DNA of 64,000 nucleotides from Streptomyces prunicolor NBRC 13075 (lineage in GTDB: Bacteria; Actinomycetota; Actinomycetes; Streptomycetales; Streptomycetaceae): contig NZ_BARF01000062.1 in NCBI RefSeq assembly GCF_000367365.1, positions 1 through 64,000 on the forward strand, given 5' to 3'. The translations under genes and the position numbers were made by a program. The stretch's first letter is position 1, and each line of letters starts with the position of its first letter. The notes under the pieces are model-generated. The model was not told the origin of the DNA. It did no database searches and saw nothing but the letters and a program-made list of their open reading frames with translations. This document shows positions 32,748 through 39,946 of the stretch, piece by piece.

Positions 32748-33722
32748 TCAGTCAGTGGCACTCTCTGCGGGGAAACGGTTGAGAGTCCCCGGCAACCTCG
32801 TACCAAGGGCCGCCATGTCGACGTCCGCGCCGTGCCTCGCGAGCAGGTCGAGGGCCAGCCGCCCCCGACGGACCCGCTCACGCGCCGTGTCCAGGGTGAC
32901 GTCCCGCAGGTGGGTGCCCCACGGGTAGATACCGGGGGCCTTGGAGAGGCCGAACTTCAGGTACAGCGGAGCGCCGCGGCGGATCAACTCCGCGACCTCG
33001 TACATCCGGATGTAGCCACCGAGGTCGTCCGGCGCCTCGATGTACATGTCCATGGGGGCCGCCGACACCCGCCGGATCTCCGTCAAGTGATCCAGCGTCA
33101 AGTCGCTCGGCACGTTCAGCGAGTCCGCGCCGAGCTTCTCGTACACCGCGTACGCCGCCGGGTTGACCGGACCGATCAGCGCGGAGACCTTGAGCGTCGT
33201 GTCGGCCGGAATGATCCCGGCCACTCGCGCCCGGTGCAACGTCCACAGCACACCCTCGTCGGCGACAAGCAGGCACTTGACGCCCAACTCCGTTGCCCGC
33301 ACGGCGTCTTCGATGCACCCGGCGACCGCGTCATGACCCCGGGCACGCAGCCCACCACCACGCGAGTCGGAGCGCACCGACCCGCCGATGTCCCACGTCC
33401 CGCGCGGACCGGTGAACAGGCACAGCTCGATGTCGCGTTCGGCGCTGGCCTCGACCATCTCGGTGATCTCGGCGTCGGTCAGCATCCACACCCCGCTGCC
33501 CTGGCTGATCCGGTGGATCGGCACGTCGAGGCGCGAGGACTCCTTGAGGATGACCGCCAGCGCCTCGGGCCCCTCGCACGAGGGGATCTCGGTGCGCCAG
33601 CGACCGCCGTCCGGGAAGGTGTGGGTGGAGGCGTCGGCGGGGTCGAGGGCGGGCGCGCCCAGGCCGAGCGCGGAGAGGGCCTGCTCCCCGGGCCTGCGGG
33701 CTGCCGTGGCGGTGTCGGTCAC
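32748..33722 (-). CDS. U32-peptidase-like TIM-barrel protein in sugar-acid cluster
   Basis: A 324-residue protein. GTG 33722 follows AAGGA at six bases. The pattern (GCIEDAVRATELGVKCLLVA, KVSALIGPVNPAAYAVYEKL, GADSLNVPSDLTLDHLTEI) resembles the TIM barrel of peptidase U32-like and related proteins. The usual U32 signature is not clear, so peptidase activity is doubtful. It follows a galactonate-dehydratase-like and a dehydrogenase gene after a strong hairpin. It may act in the same pathway, perhaps as an aldolase-like enzyme; this is speculation. Confidence 0.65.
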   Translation of the reverse strand: MTDTATAARRPGEQALSALGLGAPALDPADASTHTFPDGGRWRTEIPSCEGPEALAVILKESSRLDVPIHRISQGSGVWMLTDAEITEMVEASAERDIELCLFTGPRGTWDIGGSVRSDSRGGGLRARGHDAVAGCIEDAVRATELGVKCLLVADEGVLWTLHRARVAGIIPADTTLKVSALIGPVNPAAYAVYEKLGADSLNVPSDLTLDHLTEIRRVSAAPMDMYIEAPDDLGGYIRMYEVAELIRRGAPLYLKFGLSKAPGIYPWGTHLRDVTLDTARERVRRGRLALDLLARHGADVDMAALGTRLPGTLNRFPAESATD

Positions 33723-33791
33723 TTGCTGTCCTTCGTGTTCGGTATTTCGGACGAGGTTCGCGGCTCGGGGTAGAAAAAGACTCTGGTGGTA

Positions 33792-33828
33792 CGCCGGCAC
33801 GGGGTGGTCAGGACACCCCGTGCCGGCG
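33792..33828. terminator. Strong terminator hairpin
   Basis: CGCCGGCACGGGGTG (33792-33806) and CACCCCGTGCCGGCG (33814-33828) form a perfect 15-bp stem with a 7-base loop, just after the alcohol dehydrogenase stop on the minus strand. It separates the dehydratase/dehydrogenase pair from the U32-like gene. Confidence 0.8.
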
Positions 33829-33843
33829 CACGGCTGGGGTTTC

Positions 33844-34848
33844 CTACGGCCGTAGCAGCACCTTGCCGACCTTGGGATCGCCGGACCCCACCAGCTCGAT
33901 GGCCTGCGGGAACTCGGCGAGCGGCAGCTCATGGGTGACCAGGGGAAGCGGATCGAGCAAGCCCGCCCCGAACACCCGCACGGTGTGCGCCCAGGCGTCC
34001 GGCGGTGCCCCGAAGACGGTGTGCACCTCCAGCTGCCGTACGACGAGATCGGTGGGGTCCAGGCCCTCGGCGCCCGGCGCCGGGATGCCCGTGAGGACCA
34101 GACGGCCACCGCGCCGGAGCAGCGAGGCGGCCGTACGGGCCGCGTCCGCGGAACCGGCGGTCTCGATCACCACGTCGAAGTCGTCCGGGAGGGGTTCGTG
34201 CTTGGTACGGAAGTCCGTGGCACCGAACTGCTCCGACAGAGCCGCCCGGTCCGGGCGCGAACCCACCACGAGCAACTCGGCGGGGGAGCCCGCCTTCAGG
34301 AACTGCACCGCGAACATCCCGAGCGTGCCGGTACCGACCACCGCGACCCGCTCACCCGGCCGCGCGTTCGCCTTCAGCGCCGCCGCCGCGATACAGGCCG
34401 CCGGCTCCAGCAGCGCCGCCGCCGTCAAGTCGGCCTCGTCCGGGAGGACATGGAGGAGCCGGGCCGGGAGGGTGAGGGTGGTGGCCATCGCCCCGGGCTG
34501 GGTGAAGCCGGTCTCCTCGTAGCCCGCCGTGCACAACGTCGTCTCGCCCGCGTGACAGCGGTCGCAGACCTGGCAGTTGCGGAAACCCTCGCCAACGACC
34601 TTGCGGCCGACCAGCGTTGACGGCACCCCGGCGCCGACCGCGTCCACCGTGCCGGACCACTCGTGACCCGGGGTGAGGGGGTAACGGACGTAGCCCTCGG
34701 GCCTGTTGCCCTGGTACACCTCGCGGTCGCTGCCGCAGATGCCGACCGCGTGGACGCGTACCAGCGCCTCGCCCGCGTCCGGCTGCCGCGGCTCGTGCGC
34801 GGCCAGCCGGTGCTCGCCCGGTGCCGCGATGACGACCGCCGTGCTCAC
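33844..34848 (-). CDS. Zinc-dependent alcohol/polyol dehydrogenase (MDR)
   Basis: A 334-residue medium-chain dehydrogenase. Catalytic zinc: Cys in VGICGSDREVYQG and GHEW (motif LTPGHEWSGTVDAVGAG). The structural-zinc cysteines are in FRNCQVCDRCHAGETTLC. The NAD fold is VAVVGTGTLGMFAVQ. It resembles threonine/sorbitol/galactonate dehydrogenases. GTG 34848 overlaps the dehydratase stop (GTGA), so the two enzymes are coupled and probably act in one sugar-acid pathway. Confidence 0.9.
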   Translation of the reverse strand: MSTAVVIAAPGEHRLAAHEPRQPDAGEALVRVHAVGICGSDREVYQGNRPEGYVRYPLTPGHEWSGTVDAVGAGVPSTLVGRKVVGEGFRNCQVCDRCHAGETTLCTAGYEETGFTQPGAMATTLTLPARLLHVLPDEADLTAAALLEPAACIAAAALKANARPGERVAVVGTGTLGMFAVQFLKAGSPAELLVVGSRPDRAALSEQFGATDFRTKHEPLPDDFDVVIETAGSADAARTAASLLRRGGRLVLTGIPAPGAEGLDPTDLVVRQLEVHTVFGAPPDAWAHTVRVFGAGLLDPLPLVTHELPLAEFPQAIELVGSGDPKVGKVLLRP

Positions 34849-36002
34849 TTCGCGCCCTTCGGCTTGCGCTGCTCCCAGCCGTCCGCCCAGAGGTCGAACC
34901 GGGCCTGCTGCTGCGGGAATTCGGCCGCCGCGTCGGTGTCCAGCTCGACGCCGAGACCGGGCGCGTCGGAGAGGTGGAAGTAGCCGTCGATGACCTCGGG
35001 CGCACCCTTGACGACCTTCTTGATCTCCGCGTCCGCGAAGTCGTTGAAGTGCTCCAGGATCTTGAAGTTCGGCGAGGAGAAGCCGACTTGGAGCGAGGCG
35101 GCGGTCAGCACCGGCCCGCCGACGTTGTGCGGGGCGACGAGGACGTAGTGCGCCTCGGCGGTCGCGGCCAGCTTCCGCGTCTCCCAAATGCCGCCGATAT
35201 GACCGACGTCGGGCTGGATGATGTCGACGGCCTGGCTCTCGAACAGCTCCCGGAACTCGATCCGGTCGTGGATGCGCTCACCCGTGGCGACCGGGATGTC
35301 CACCTTGGCGGCGACCTTCTCCAGCGCCTTCAGGTTCTCCGGCGGAACCGGCTCCTCCAGCCACGCGGGCTTGAACTGCGCGAGTTCGTTCGCCAGCCGT
35401 ACGGCGGTGGAGGGCGAGAACCGGCCATGCATCTCCAGCATCAGCTCGGCGTCCGGACCGATCGCGTCCCGCACGGCCTCGATGAGGGAGACGGCGTACA
35501 GGGTCTGCGCGTGGTCGAGTTCGAAGTGCCCGGTGCCGAAGGGGTCGATCTTCAGGGCCTTGTAACCGCGCTCCATGACCCCCTGGGCGGCCTTGTGATA
35601 GGCCTCCGGGGTCCGCTCGGTGGTGTACCAGCCGTTGGCGTACGCCTTCACCTTGTCGGTGACCTTGCCGCCGAGCAGCTGCCACACCGGCACGCCGAGG
35701 GCCTTGCCCTTGATGTCCCAGCACGCCATCTCGATCACGGCGATGCCGGACATGACGATTTCACCCGCGCGCCCGTAGTCGCCGTACTTCATCCGGCGTA
35801 CGAGGTCTTCCACGGCGAACGGGTCGGAGCCGAGAATGTGGTTTGCCTCGGCCTCGCGCAGGTAACCGATCAGCGCGTCGGTGTGGCCCAGCATCCGGGT
35901 CTCGCCGACGCCGGTGACGCCCTCGTCGGTGTGCACTTGGACGTACGTCAGATTGCGCCATGGCGTCCCGACCACGTGCGTACTGATTCCCGTGATGCGC
36001 AC
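34845..36002 (-). CDS. Enolase-superfamily sugar-acid dehydratase (galactonate-dehydratase-like)
   Basis: A 385-residue mandelate racemase/muconate lactonizing family enzyme. Metal ligands and catalytic parts appear as LEMHGRFSP, WLEEPVPPEN, ATGERI, QPDVGHIGG and VAPHN. The first ligand is Glu, where DgoD has Asp. Such enzymes remove water from galactonate, fuconate or related acids to give 2-keto-3-deoxy acids. The start is GTG 36002, with AGGGGG eight bases upstream. It is the first gene of a two-gene coupled unit with the dehydrogenase. The exact substrate cannot be read from sequence. Confidence 0.88.
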   Translation of the reverse strand: MRITGISTHVVGTPWRNLTYVQVHTDEGVTGVGETRMLGHTDALIGYLREAEANHILGSDPFAVEDLVRRMKYGDYGRAGEIVMSGIAVIEMACWDIKGKALGVPVWQLLGGKVTDKVKAYANGWYTTERTPEAYHKAAQGVMERGYKALKIDPFGTGHFELDHAQTLYAVSLIEAVRDAIGPDAELMLEMHGRFSPSTAVRLANELAQFKPAWLEEPVPPENLKALEKVAAKVDIPVATGERIHDRIEFRELFESQAVDIIQPDVGHIGGIWETRKLAATAEAHYVLVAPHNVGGPVLTAASLQVGFSSPNFKILEHFNDFADAEIKKVVKGAPEVIDGYFHLSDAPGLGVELDTDAAAEFPQQQARFDLWADGWEQRKPKGAK

Positions 36003-36034
36003 GGCAGCTGCCCCCTGTGCTCTTCAGTGCTGTT

Positions 36035-36060
36035 CGAAATTTCGGCTCACGTTCGAAATG
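36035..36060. promoter_or_regulatory. Candidate operator for sugar-acid operon
   Basis: CGAAATTTCG (36035-36044) is a perfect 10-bp palindrome, part of GTTCGAAATTTCGG. GTTCGAAAT recurs at 36051-36059. The pair lies 30-60 bases upstream of the dehydratase start, in the divergent gap to the zinc-ribbon gene. IclR/KdgR and GntR regulators of sugar acids often bind such sequences; the regulator is not in the window. Confidence 0.5.
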
Positions 36061-36257
36061 CTGGGCAGACAGTAAGGACGCCGGGGCGGGGGTGTCAATG
36101 GGTCGAACATGTAACGGTTTCGGCAAGGGGTGTGATCGGCATACCGATCGGCCGCGCCGGTTCGTGCCGGTTCTTGTCGTTTCCCGCCGCGTCCCCACAC
36201 AACTTTCACAGGCGTGCCTATGAACGTTACCTGCGAGGAACTTAGTCTTCCCGCGTC

Positions 36258-37043
36258 ATGGACTACTGCCACCCCTGCGGCCGGCACCTGAACGGCGCCC
36301 TCGCGTGCCCGGGGTGCGGCGCATCAGCCGAAGCGCCGGTCGAACCAACTCAGGCCCACGCGCGCTCAGTTGACGCGCGCCCGCAGGCGGACGCACCCGA
36401 TGCCGGGCGCGACGAAGACGCCGAGAACGGCGAGCCCCAGGGGCGTGCCGCGCGGCGGAAGAGCCGTGGGCGCGGGCGGGTCGGCAGTCACAGCGGCAGC
36501 GGTGACTTCGACGATGACGGCGACGACGCCATCGAGGGCGCGGGCGCCGGTACGGCGGGCGGGAGTCGTCGCGATCGCAAGGCCGCGGCTCACCGTCGAC
36601 GGCGGCGCCGGGTGCTCCTCATAACGGCCGGTTTCCTACTGGCGGCGGGCGGCCTGAGCCTGGCGGAGCTGGGCACGGACGCGCCGTTCTCCAACCAGAA
36701 GTCCGCGGCGCCGGGTGCGTCGGCGGAGGGCGGGGCGGACGCGGAGGCCAGCCAGACCGCGGAGCCGCTGGACGTCACCAAGACCGTCGGAACCAGCGCG
36801 GGTACGGGATCTCCGGACGCGTCGGCATCCCCGTCCGCGTCGCCGTCGAAGTCCGCGAAGGAAACAAAGGACCCCGAGGAGTCGGACACCCCGACGGCAG
36901 GCAGTGGCGGCGCCACGTCCCCCGCGTCGACGTCCTCGACGGACCCGGCGACCACCCCGTCCTCGGACCCGCCGTCCTCCGACCCGAGCCCGACACCGTC
37001 GCCCTCGGAAACCTGCAAGCAGATCCTGTGGTGGTGTTCCTAG
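36258..37043 (+). CDS. Zinc-ribbon, single-membrane-helix protein (SCO2400 type)
   Basis: A 261-residue protein. The first 20 residues hold CHPCGRHLNGALACPGCG, a four-Cys zinc ribbon. A charged linker follows, then a strongly basic stretch (HRRRRRRVLL) and one membrane helix (LLITAGFLLAAGGLSLAEL). The long outside part is rich in Ser, Thr and Pro and ends CKQILWWCS. The topology is cytoplasmic zinc ribbon and disordered exterior. I recognise it as the SCO2400-type family found in Streptomyces; the function is unknown. Confidence 0.85.
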   Translation: MDYCHPCGRHLNGALACPGCGASAEAPVEPTQAHARSVDARPQADAPDAGRDEDAENGEPQGRAARRKSRGRGRVGSHSGSGDFDDDGDDAIEGAGAGTAGGSRRDRKAAAHRRRRRRVLLITAGFLLAAGGLSLAELGTDAPFSNQKSAAPGASAEGGADAEASQTAEPLDVTKTVGTSAGTGSPDASASPSASPSKSAKETKDPEESDTPTAGSGGATSPASTSSTDPATTPSSDPPSSDPSPTPSPSETCKQILWWCS

Positions 37044-37155
37044 GGTCTGAGTGGTGCTGCGTTCCTAGGGTCTGAGTGGTGCTGCTGAGCCGCTCGGCTC
37101 GGACGCCCGTGGGTGGCTCGGCTCGGACGCAGGTGGGGCGGCTCGGCTCAGACTT
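37036..37155. repeat. Tandem repeats over the 3' end of the zinc-ribbon gene
   Basis: A perfect 25-bp unit (GTTCCTAGGGTCTGAGTGGT plus five bases) occurs at 37036-37060 and 37061-37085. The first copy contains the gene's stop codon. Immediately after, GCTCGGCTCGGACGC occurs at 37092-37106 and 37116-37130, with a partial third copy from 37141 running into the MarR gene end. No hairpin terminator is otherwise visible in this 104-base gap. Confidence 0.9.
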
Positions 37156-37585
37156 CCAGCATCCGCCGTAGCAACCCGCGCAACGCCAGCCGCTCCTCGT
37201 CCGACAGTCCGGCCAGCGGCTCGCGGGCGAACCGCAACGACTCCCGCAGGCTACGGGCCACCCGGCGCCCCTCCTCCGTGGCCGCCGCGAGCTTCACGCG
37301 CCGGTCGGCGGGGTCGGGGCGGCGCTCCACCAGGCCGCGGGTCTCCAGCCGGTCCACGATCCCGGTGACGTTCGACGGCTCGCACTTCAGCTTCAGCGCC
37401 AGCTTGCGCATCGGCAGCGGCTCCAGGGACAGCAGGCTGAGCAGCCTGGCCTGCGCGCCGGTCAGCCGGTGGTCGCCGGCCGCCTCCTCGTAGTCCGCGT
37501 AGAACCGCGCCACGACATCGCCGATCAACTCGACGACCTCCACGGTTACGGGGTCGGAGCGGCGCGTCTTTTCGGGTGTGGCCAT
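37148..37585 (-). CDS. MarR-family regulator
   Basis: A 145-residue winged-helix protein. The DNA-binding part is LSLLSLEPLPMRKLALKLKC, then EPSNVTGIVDRLETRGLVER with a DPADRRVK wing. The C-terminal helices (AGLSDEERLALRGLLRRML) form the dimer. It is divergent from the NADP oxidoreductase gene, with an inverted repeat between, so it probably represses itself and that gene in response to a small aromatic or electrophile. Confidence 0.92.
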   Translation of the reverse strand: MATPEKTRRSDPVTVEVVELIGDVVARFYADYEEAAGDHRLTGAQARLLSLLSLEPLPMRKLALKLKCEPSNVTGIVDRLETRGLVERRPDPADRRVKLAAATEEGRRVARSLRESLRFAREPLAGLSDEERLALRGLLRRMLEV

Positions 37586-37639
37586 GGACTCAGAGTACCC
37601 CGTTACTTGACATCATGAAATATTCAGGAGCATGGTTGT

Positions 37640-37652
37640 TTCAGGTACTGAA
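37640..37652. promoter_or_regulatory. Candidate MarR operator
   Basis: TTCAGgtaCTGAA is a perfect inverted repeat in the AT-rich region between the MarR gene (start 37585) and the oxidoreductase (start 37721). A related half, ATTCAGG, occurs at 37622-37628. Confidence 0.5.
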
Positions 37653-37720
37653 GTATTTGGCAGTATGCGAACCATGCGAACCACCCCGCACGGCCCCCTG
37701 CACTACGAAAGGCGCTTGTG

Positions 37721-38719
37721 ATGATCAACCGCGAATGGCACCTGCTCAGCCGCCCGGTCGGCTGGCCGAAGCCCGAGGACTTCGCCCTGGTGGAGACCGA
37801 GACCCGGGCCCCGGCCGAGGGCCAGGTGCTGGTGCGGAACAAGTACCTGTCGGTCGACCCGTACATGCGCGGCCGCATGAGCGCCGCCAAGTCGTACACC
37901 GCCCCCTTCGAGCTCGGCAAGGTCATGCAGGGCGGCGCGGTCGGCGAGATCGTCGAGTCGAACGCCGAGGGCTTCGCACCCGGCGACCACGTGCTGCACT
38001 TCGGCGGCTGGCGCGAGTACGCGACCATCGACGCCAAGGGCGCCGTCAAGGTCGACCCCGACCTCGCCCCGCTCTCCACCTACCTCGGCGTCCTCGGCAT
38101 GACCGGCCTCACCGCCTACGCCGGTCTGCTGCGCACCGCGTCCTTCAAGGAGGGCGACTCGGTCTTCGTCTCCGGCGCCGCGGGTGCCGTGGGCAGCCAG
38201 GTCGGCCAGATCGCCAAGCTCAAGGGCGCCTCCCGGGTCATCGGTTCCGCCGGTTCCGACGAGAAGGTCAAGCTCCTCGTCGAGGAGTACGGCTTCGACG
38301 CGGCCTTCAACTACAAGAACGGCCCGGTCGGCAAGCAGCTGCGCGAGGCCGCCCCGGACGGCGTCGACGTCTACTTCGACAACGTCGGCGGCGACCACTT
38401 GGAAGCGGCGATCGGCTCCCTGAACGAGCGCGGCCGCATCGCGATCTGCGGCATGATCTCGGTCTACAACAACACCGAGCCCACCCCCGGCCCGAAGAAC
38501 CTCGGCCGCCTCATCCAGACCCGCGGCCGCATCGAGGGCTTCCTCGTCGGCGACCACTACGACCTCCAGCCGCAGTTCGTTCAGGAGGTCGGCGCGTGGG
38601 TCGCGTCCGGCGAGCTGAAGTACCGCGAGACGGTCGTCGAGGGCATCGAGAACAACCTGGAGGCGTTCCTCGGGCAGCTGCGGGGGGACAACACGGGGAA
38701 GATGATCGTCAAGCTCTGA
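37721..38719 (+). CDS. NADP-dependent oxidoreductase (CurA/prostaglandin-reductase type MDR)
   Basis: A 332-residue zinc-free medium-chain reductase. Landmarks are YLSVDPYMRGRMS, VFVSGAAGAVGSQVGQIAKL (NADPH fold) and YFDNVGGDHLEAAI. The family reduces carbon-carbon double bonds of enones, for example curcumin or alkenals. ATG 37721 has AAAGG at eight bases; GTG 37718 directly before it is equally possible. Divergence from a MarR regulator suggests induction by an electrophilic or phenolic substrate. Confidence 0.92.
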   Translation: MINREWHLLSRPVGWPKPEDFALVETETRAPAEGQVLVRNKYLSVDPYMRGRMSAAKSYTAPFELGKVMQGGAVGEIVESNAEGFAPGDHVLHFGGWREYATIDAKGAVKVDPDLAPLSTYLGVLGMTGLTAYAGLLRTASFKEGDSVFVSGAAGAVGSQVGQIAKLKGASRVIGSAGSDEKVKLLVEEYGFDAAFNYKNGPVGKQLREAAPDGVDVYFDNVGGDHLEAAIGSLNERGRIAICGMISVYNNTEPTPGPKNLGRLIQTRGRIEGFLVGDHYDLQPQFVQEVGAWVASGELKYRETVVEGIENNLEAFLGQLRGDNTGKMIVKL

Positions 38720-38738
38720 CGCAAGACGTTTCTACGAC

Positions 38739-38771
38739 GAGGCCGCACCCCTGGACGTGGGGTGCGGCCTC
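38739..38771. terminator. Bidirectional terminator hairpin
   Basis: GAGGCCGCACCCC and GGGGTGCGGCCTC form a perfect 13-bp stem with a 7-base loop between the convergent oxidoreductase and serine hydrolase genes. Confidence 0.8.
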
Positions 38772-38791
38772 CGTTCGTCACCGAGCGGATG

Positions 38792-39946
38792 TCACTGAGC
38801 CAGCGCCGCGCTGTGCACCGCCCGTACCAACCCCTCGTTCTCCAGGGCCGCGCCGCCCGGGAAGGCGAAGCGGCGCCGGGTGTAGCCGTAGGCCAGGCCG
38901 CTGCGGGGGTCCGCGAAGGCCTGGGAGCCGGCCGCGCCGCTGTGGCCGATCGTGCCGGCGCCCAGGAACGGGTACCAGGCGTCCGCGATCGCCTGGAAAC
39001 CCAGGCCGTACGCCCGGTGCGTGCCGGTCACCACGTCGTACCCGACGGAGTGCAGCTGCCCGAACTCCGCCGCCGTGTCCGGCTTCAACAGCGCGGCCCG
39101 GTCGTCGACCTCGCTGATCGCCGCCGCGTACAGCCCGGCAAGGCCACGCGCCGACGCCACCCCGCCGACCGACGCGGGACCCTTCGCCCGGATCACCCGC
39201 TCGTTCGGCAGCGACTCCAGGACGGTCGGCTGCGCCGCGTGCTCGTTGAACGCGATCGCGACGAGACTGTGCGGCCCGGCCGGCTCCGCCGCACGCTCGG
39301 CCTCCTGCTCCGGGGTCAGCAACTGCGGCTGGACGGTGCGGAATCGGGGCTCGTGCGCCGCCGGCAGCCCGAGGAAGAAGTCCAGCCCGTACGGCGCCCG
39401 CACTCTCTCCTCGTGCACCTCCCGGAGCGAACGCCCCGTGGCCCGCCGTACGATCTCGCCGGTCAACGCGCCGATCACCAGGGCGTGATAGCCGAAGGCC
39501 GTGCCCGGGCGCCAGAACGGCCGCTGGTCGGCGAGGCGTTCGGCGACCGCGCGGTCGTCGGCCAGTTCGTCGAGCGTGAACCCGGTGTCCGTGCCGACCA
39601 GCCCCGCCCGGTGCGCGAGCAGCTCGCGCAGTGTCAGCGCGCCCTTGCCCTCGGACGCGAACTCCGGCCAGTAGTACGTCACTTTGCGGTCCAGCTCCAG
39701 CGTGCCGTCCTGCACGAGCAGCGCCACCACGAGATGCGCGGCGCCCTTCGTGGACGAGAACACGCCATAGAGCGAGTCGCCGTCGGTACCGGGTGGTCCC
39801 GCCCACAGGTCGACGACCCGCCGTCCGTGTACGTACGCACACAACTGGCCCTCGTAATCGGCGCGTTCGACCGCCACGACCGCGGCGAACTCCTCCCGCA
39901 CCGCCTCGAAGCCGTCGGCTACGGTGCCGTGGATCTCCTGGGTCAT
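38792..39946 (-). CDS. Serine hydrolase, class C beta-lactamase/EstB family
   Basis: A 384-residue serine hydrolase of the penicillin-binding-protein-like esterase group. The active-site motif SSTK has Ser64. The Tyr motif is FGYHALVIG and the third motif is GHSGAAGS. There is no signal peptide. Family members are esterases or D-aminopeptidases more often than beta-lactamases. ATG 39946 has GAGGAG at five bases and overlaps the stop of the M14 peptidase gene (ATGA). Confidence 0.9.
   Translation of the reverse strand: MTQEIHGTVADGFEAVREEFAAVVAVERADYEGQLCAYVHGRRVVDLWAGPPGTDGDSLYGVFSSTKGAAHLVVALLVQDGTLELDRKVTYYWPEFASEGKGALTLRELLAHRAGLVGTDTGFTLDELADDRAVAERLADQRPFWRPGTAFGYHALVIGALTGEIVRRATGRSLREVHEERVRAPYGLDFFLGLPAAHEPRFRTVQPQLLTPEQEAERAAEPAGPHSLVAIAFNEHAAQPTVLESLPNERVIRAKGPASVGGVASARGLAGLYAAAISEVDDRAALLKPDTAAEFGQLHSVGYDVVTGTHRAYGLGFQAIADAWYPFLGAGTIGHSGAAGSQAFADPRSGLAYGYTRRRFAFPGGAALENEGLVRAVHSAALAQ

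Noticed and set aside
38792..39946. Calling the serine hydrolase a beta-lactamase
   Set aside because: SxxK fits, but there is no signal peptide and the third motif is HSG; esterase or peptidase is more likely.
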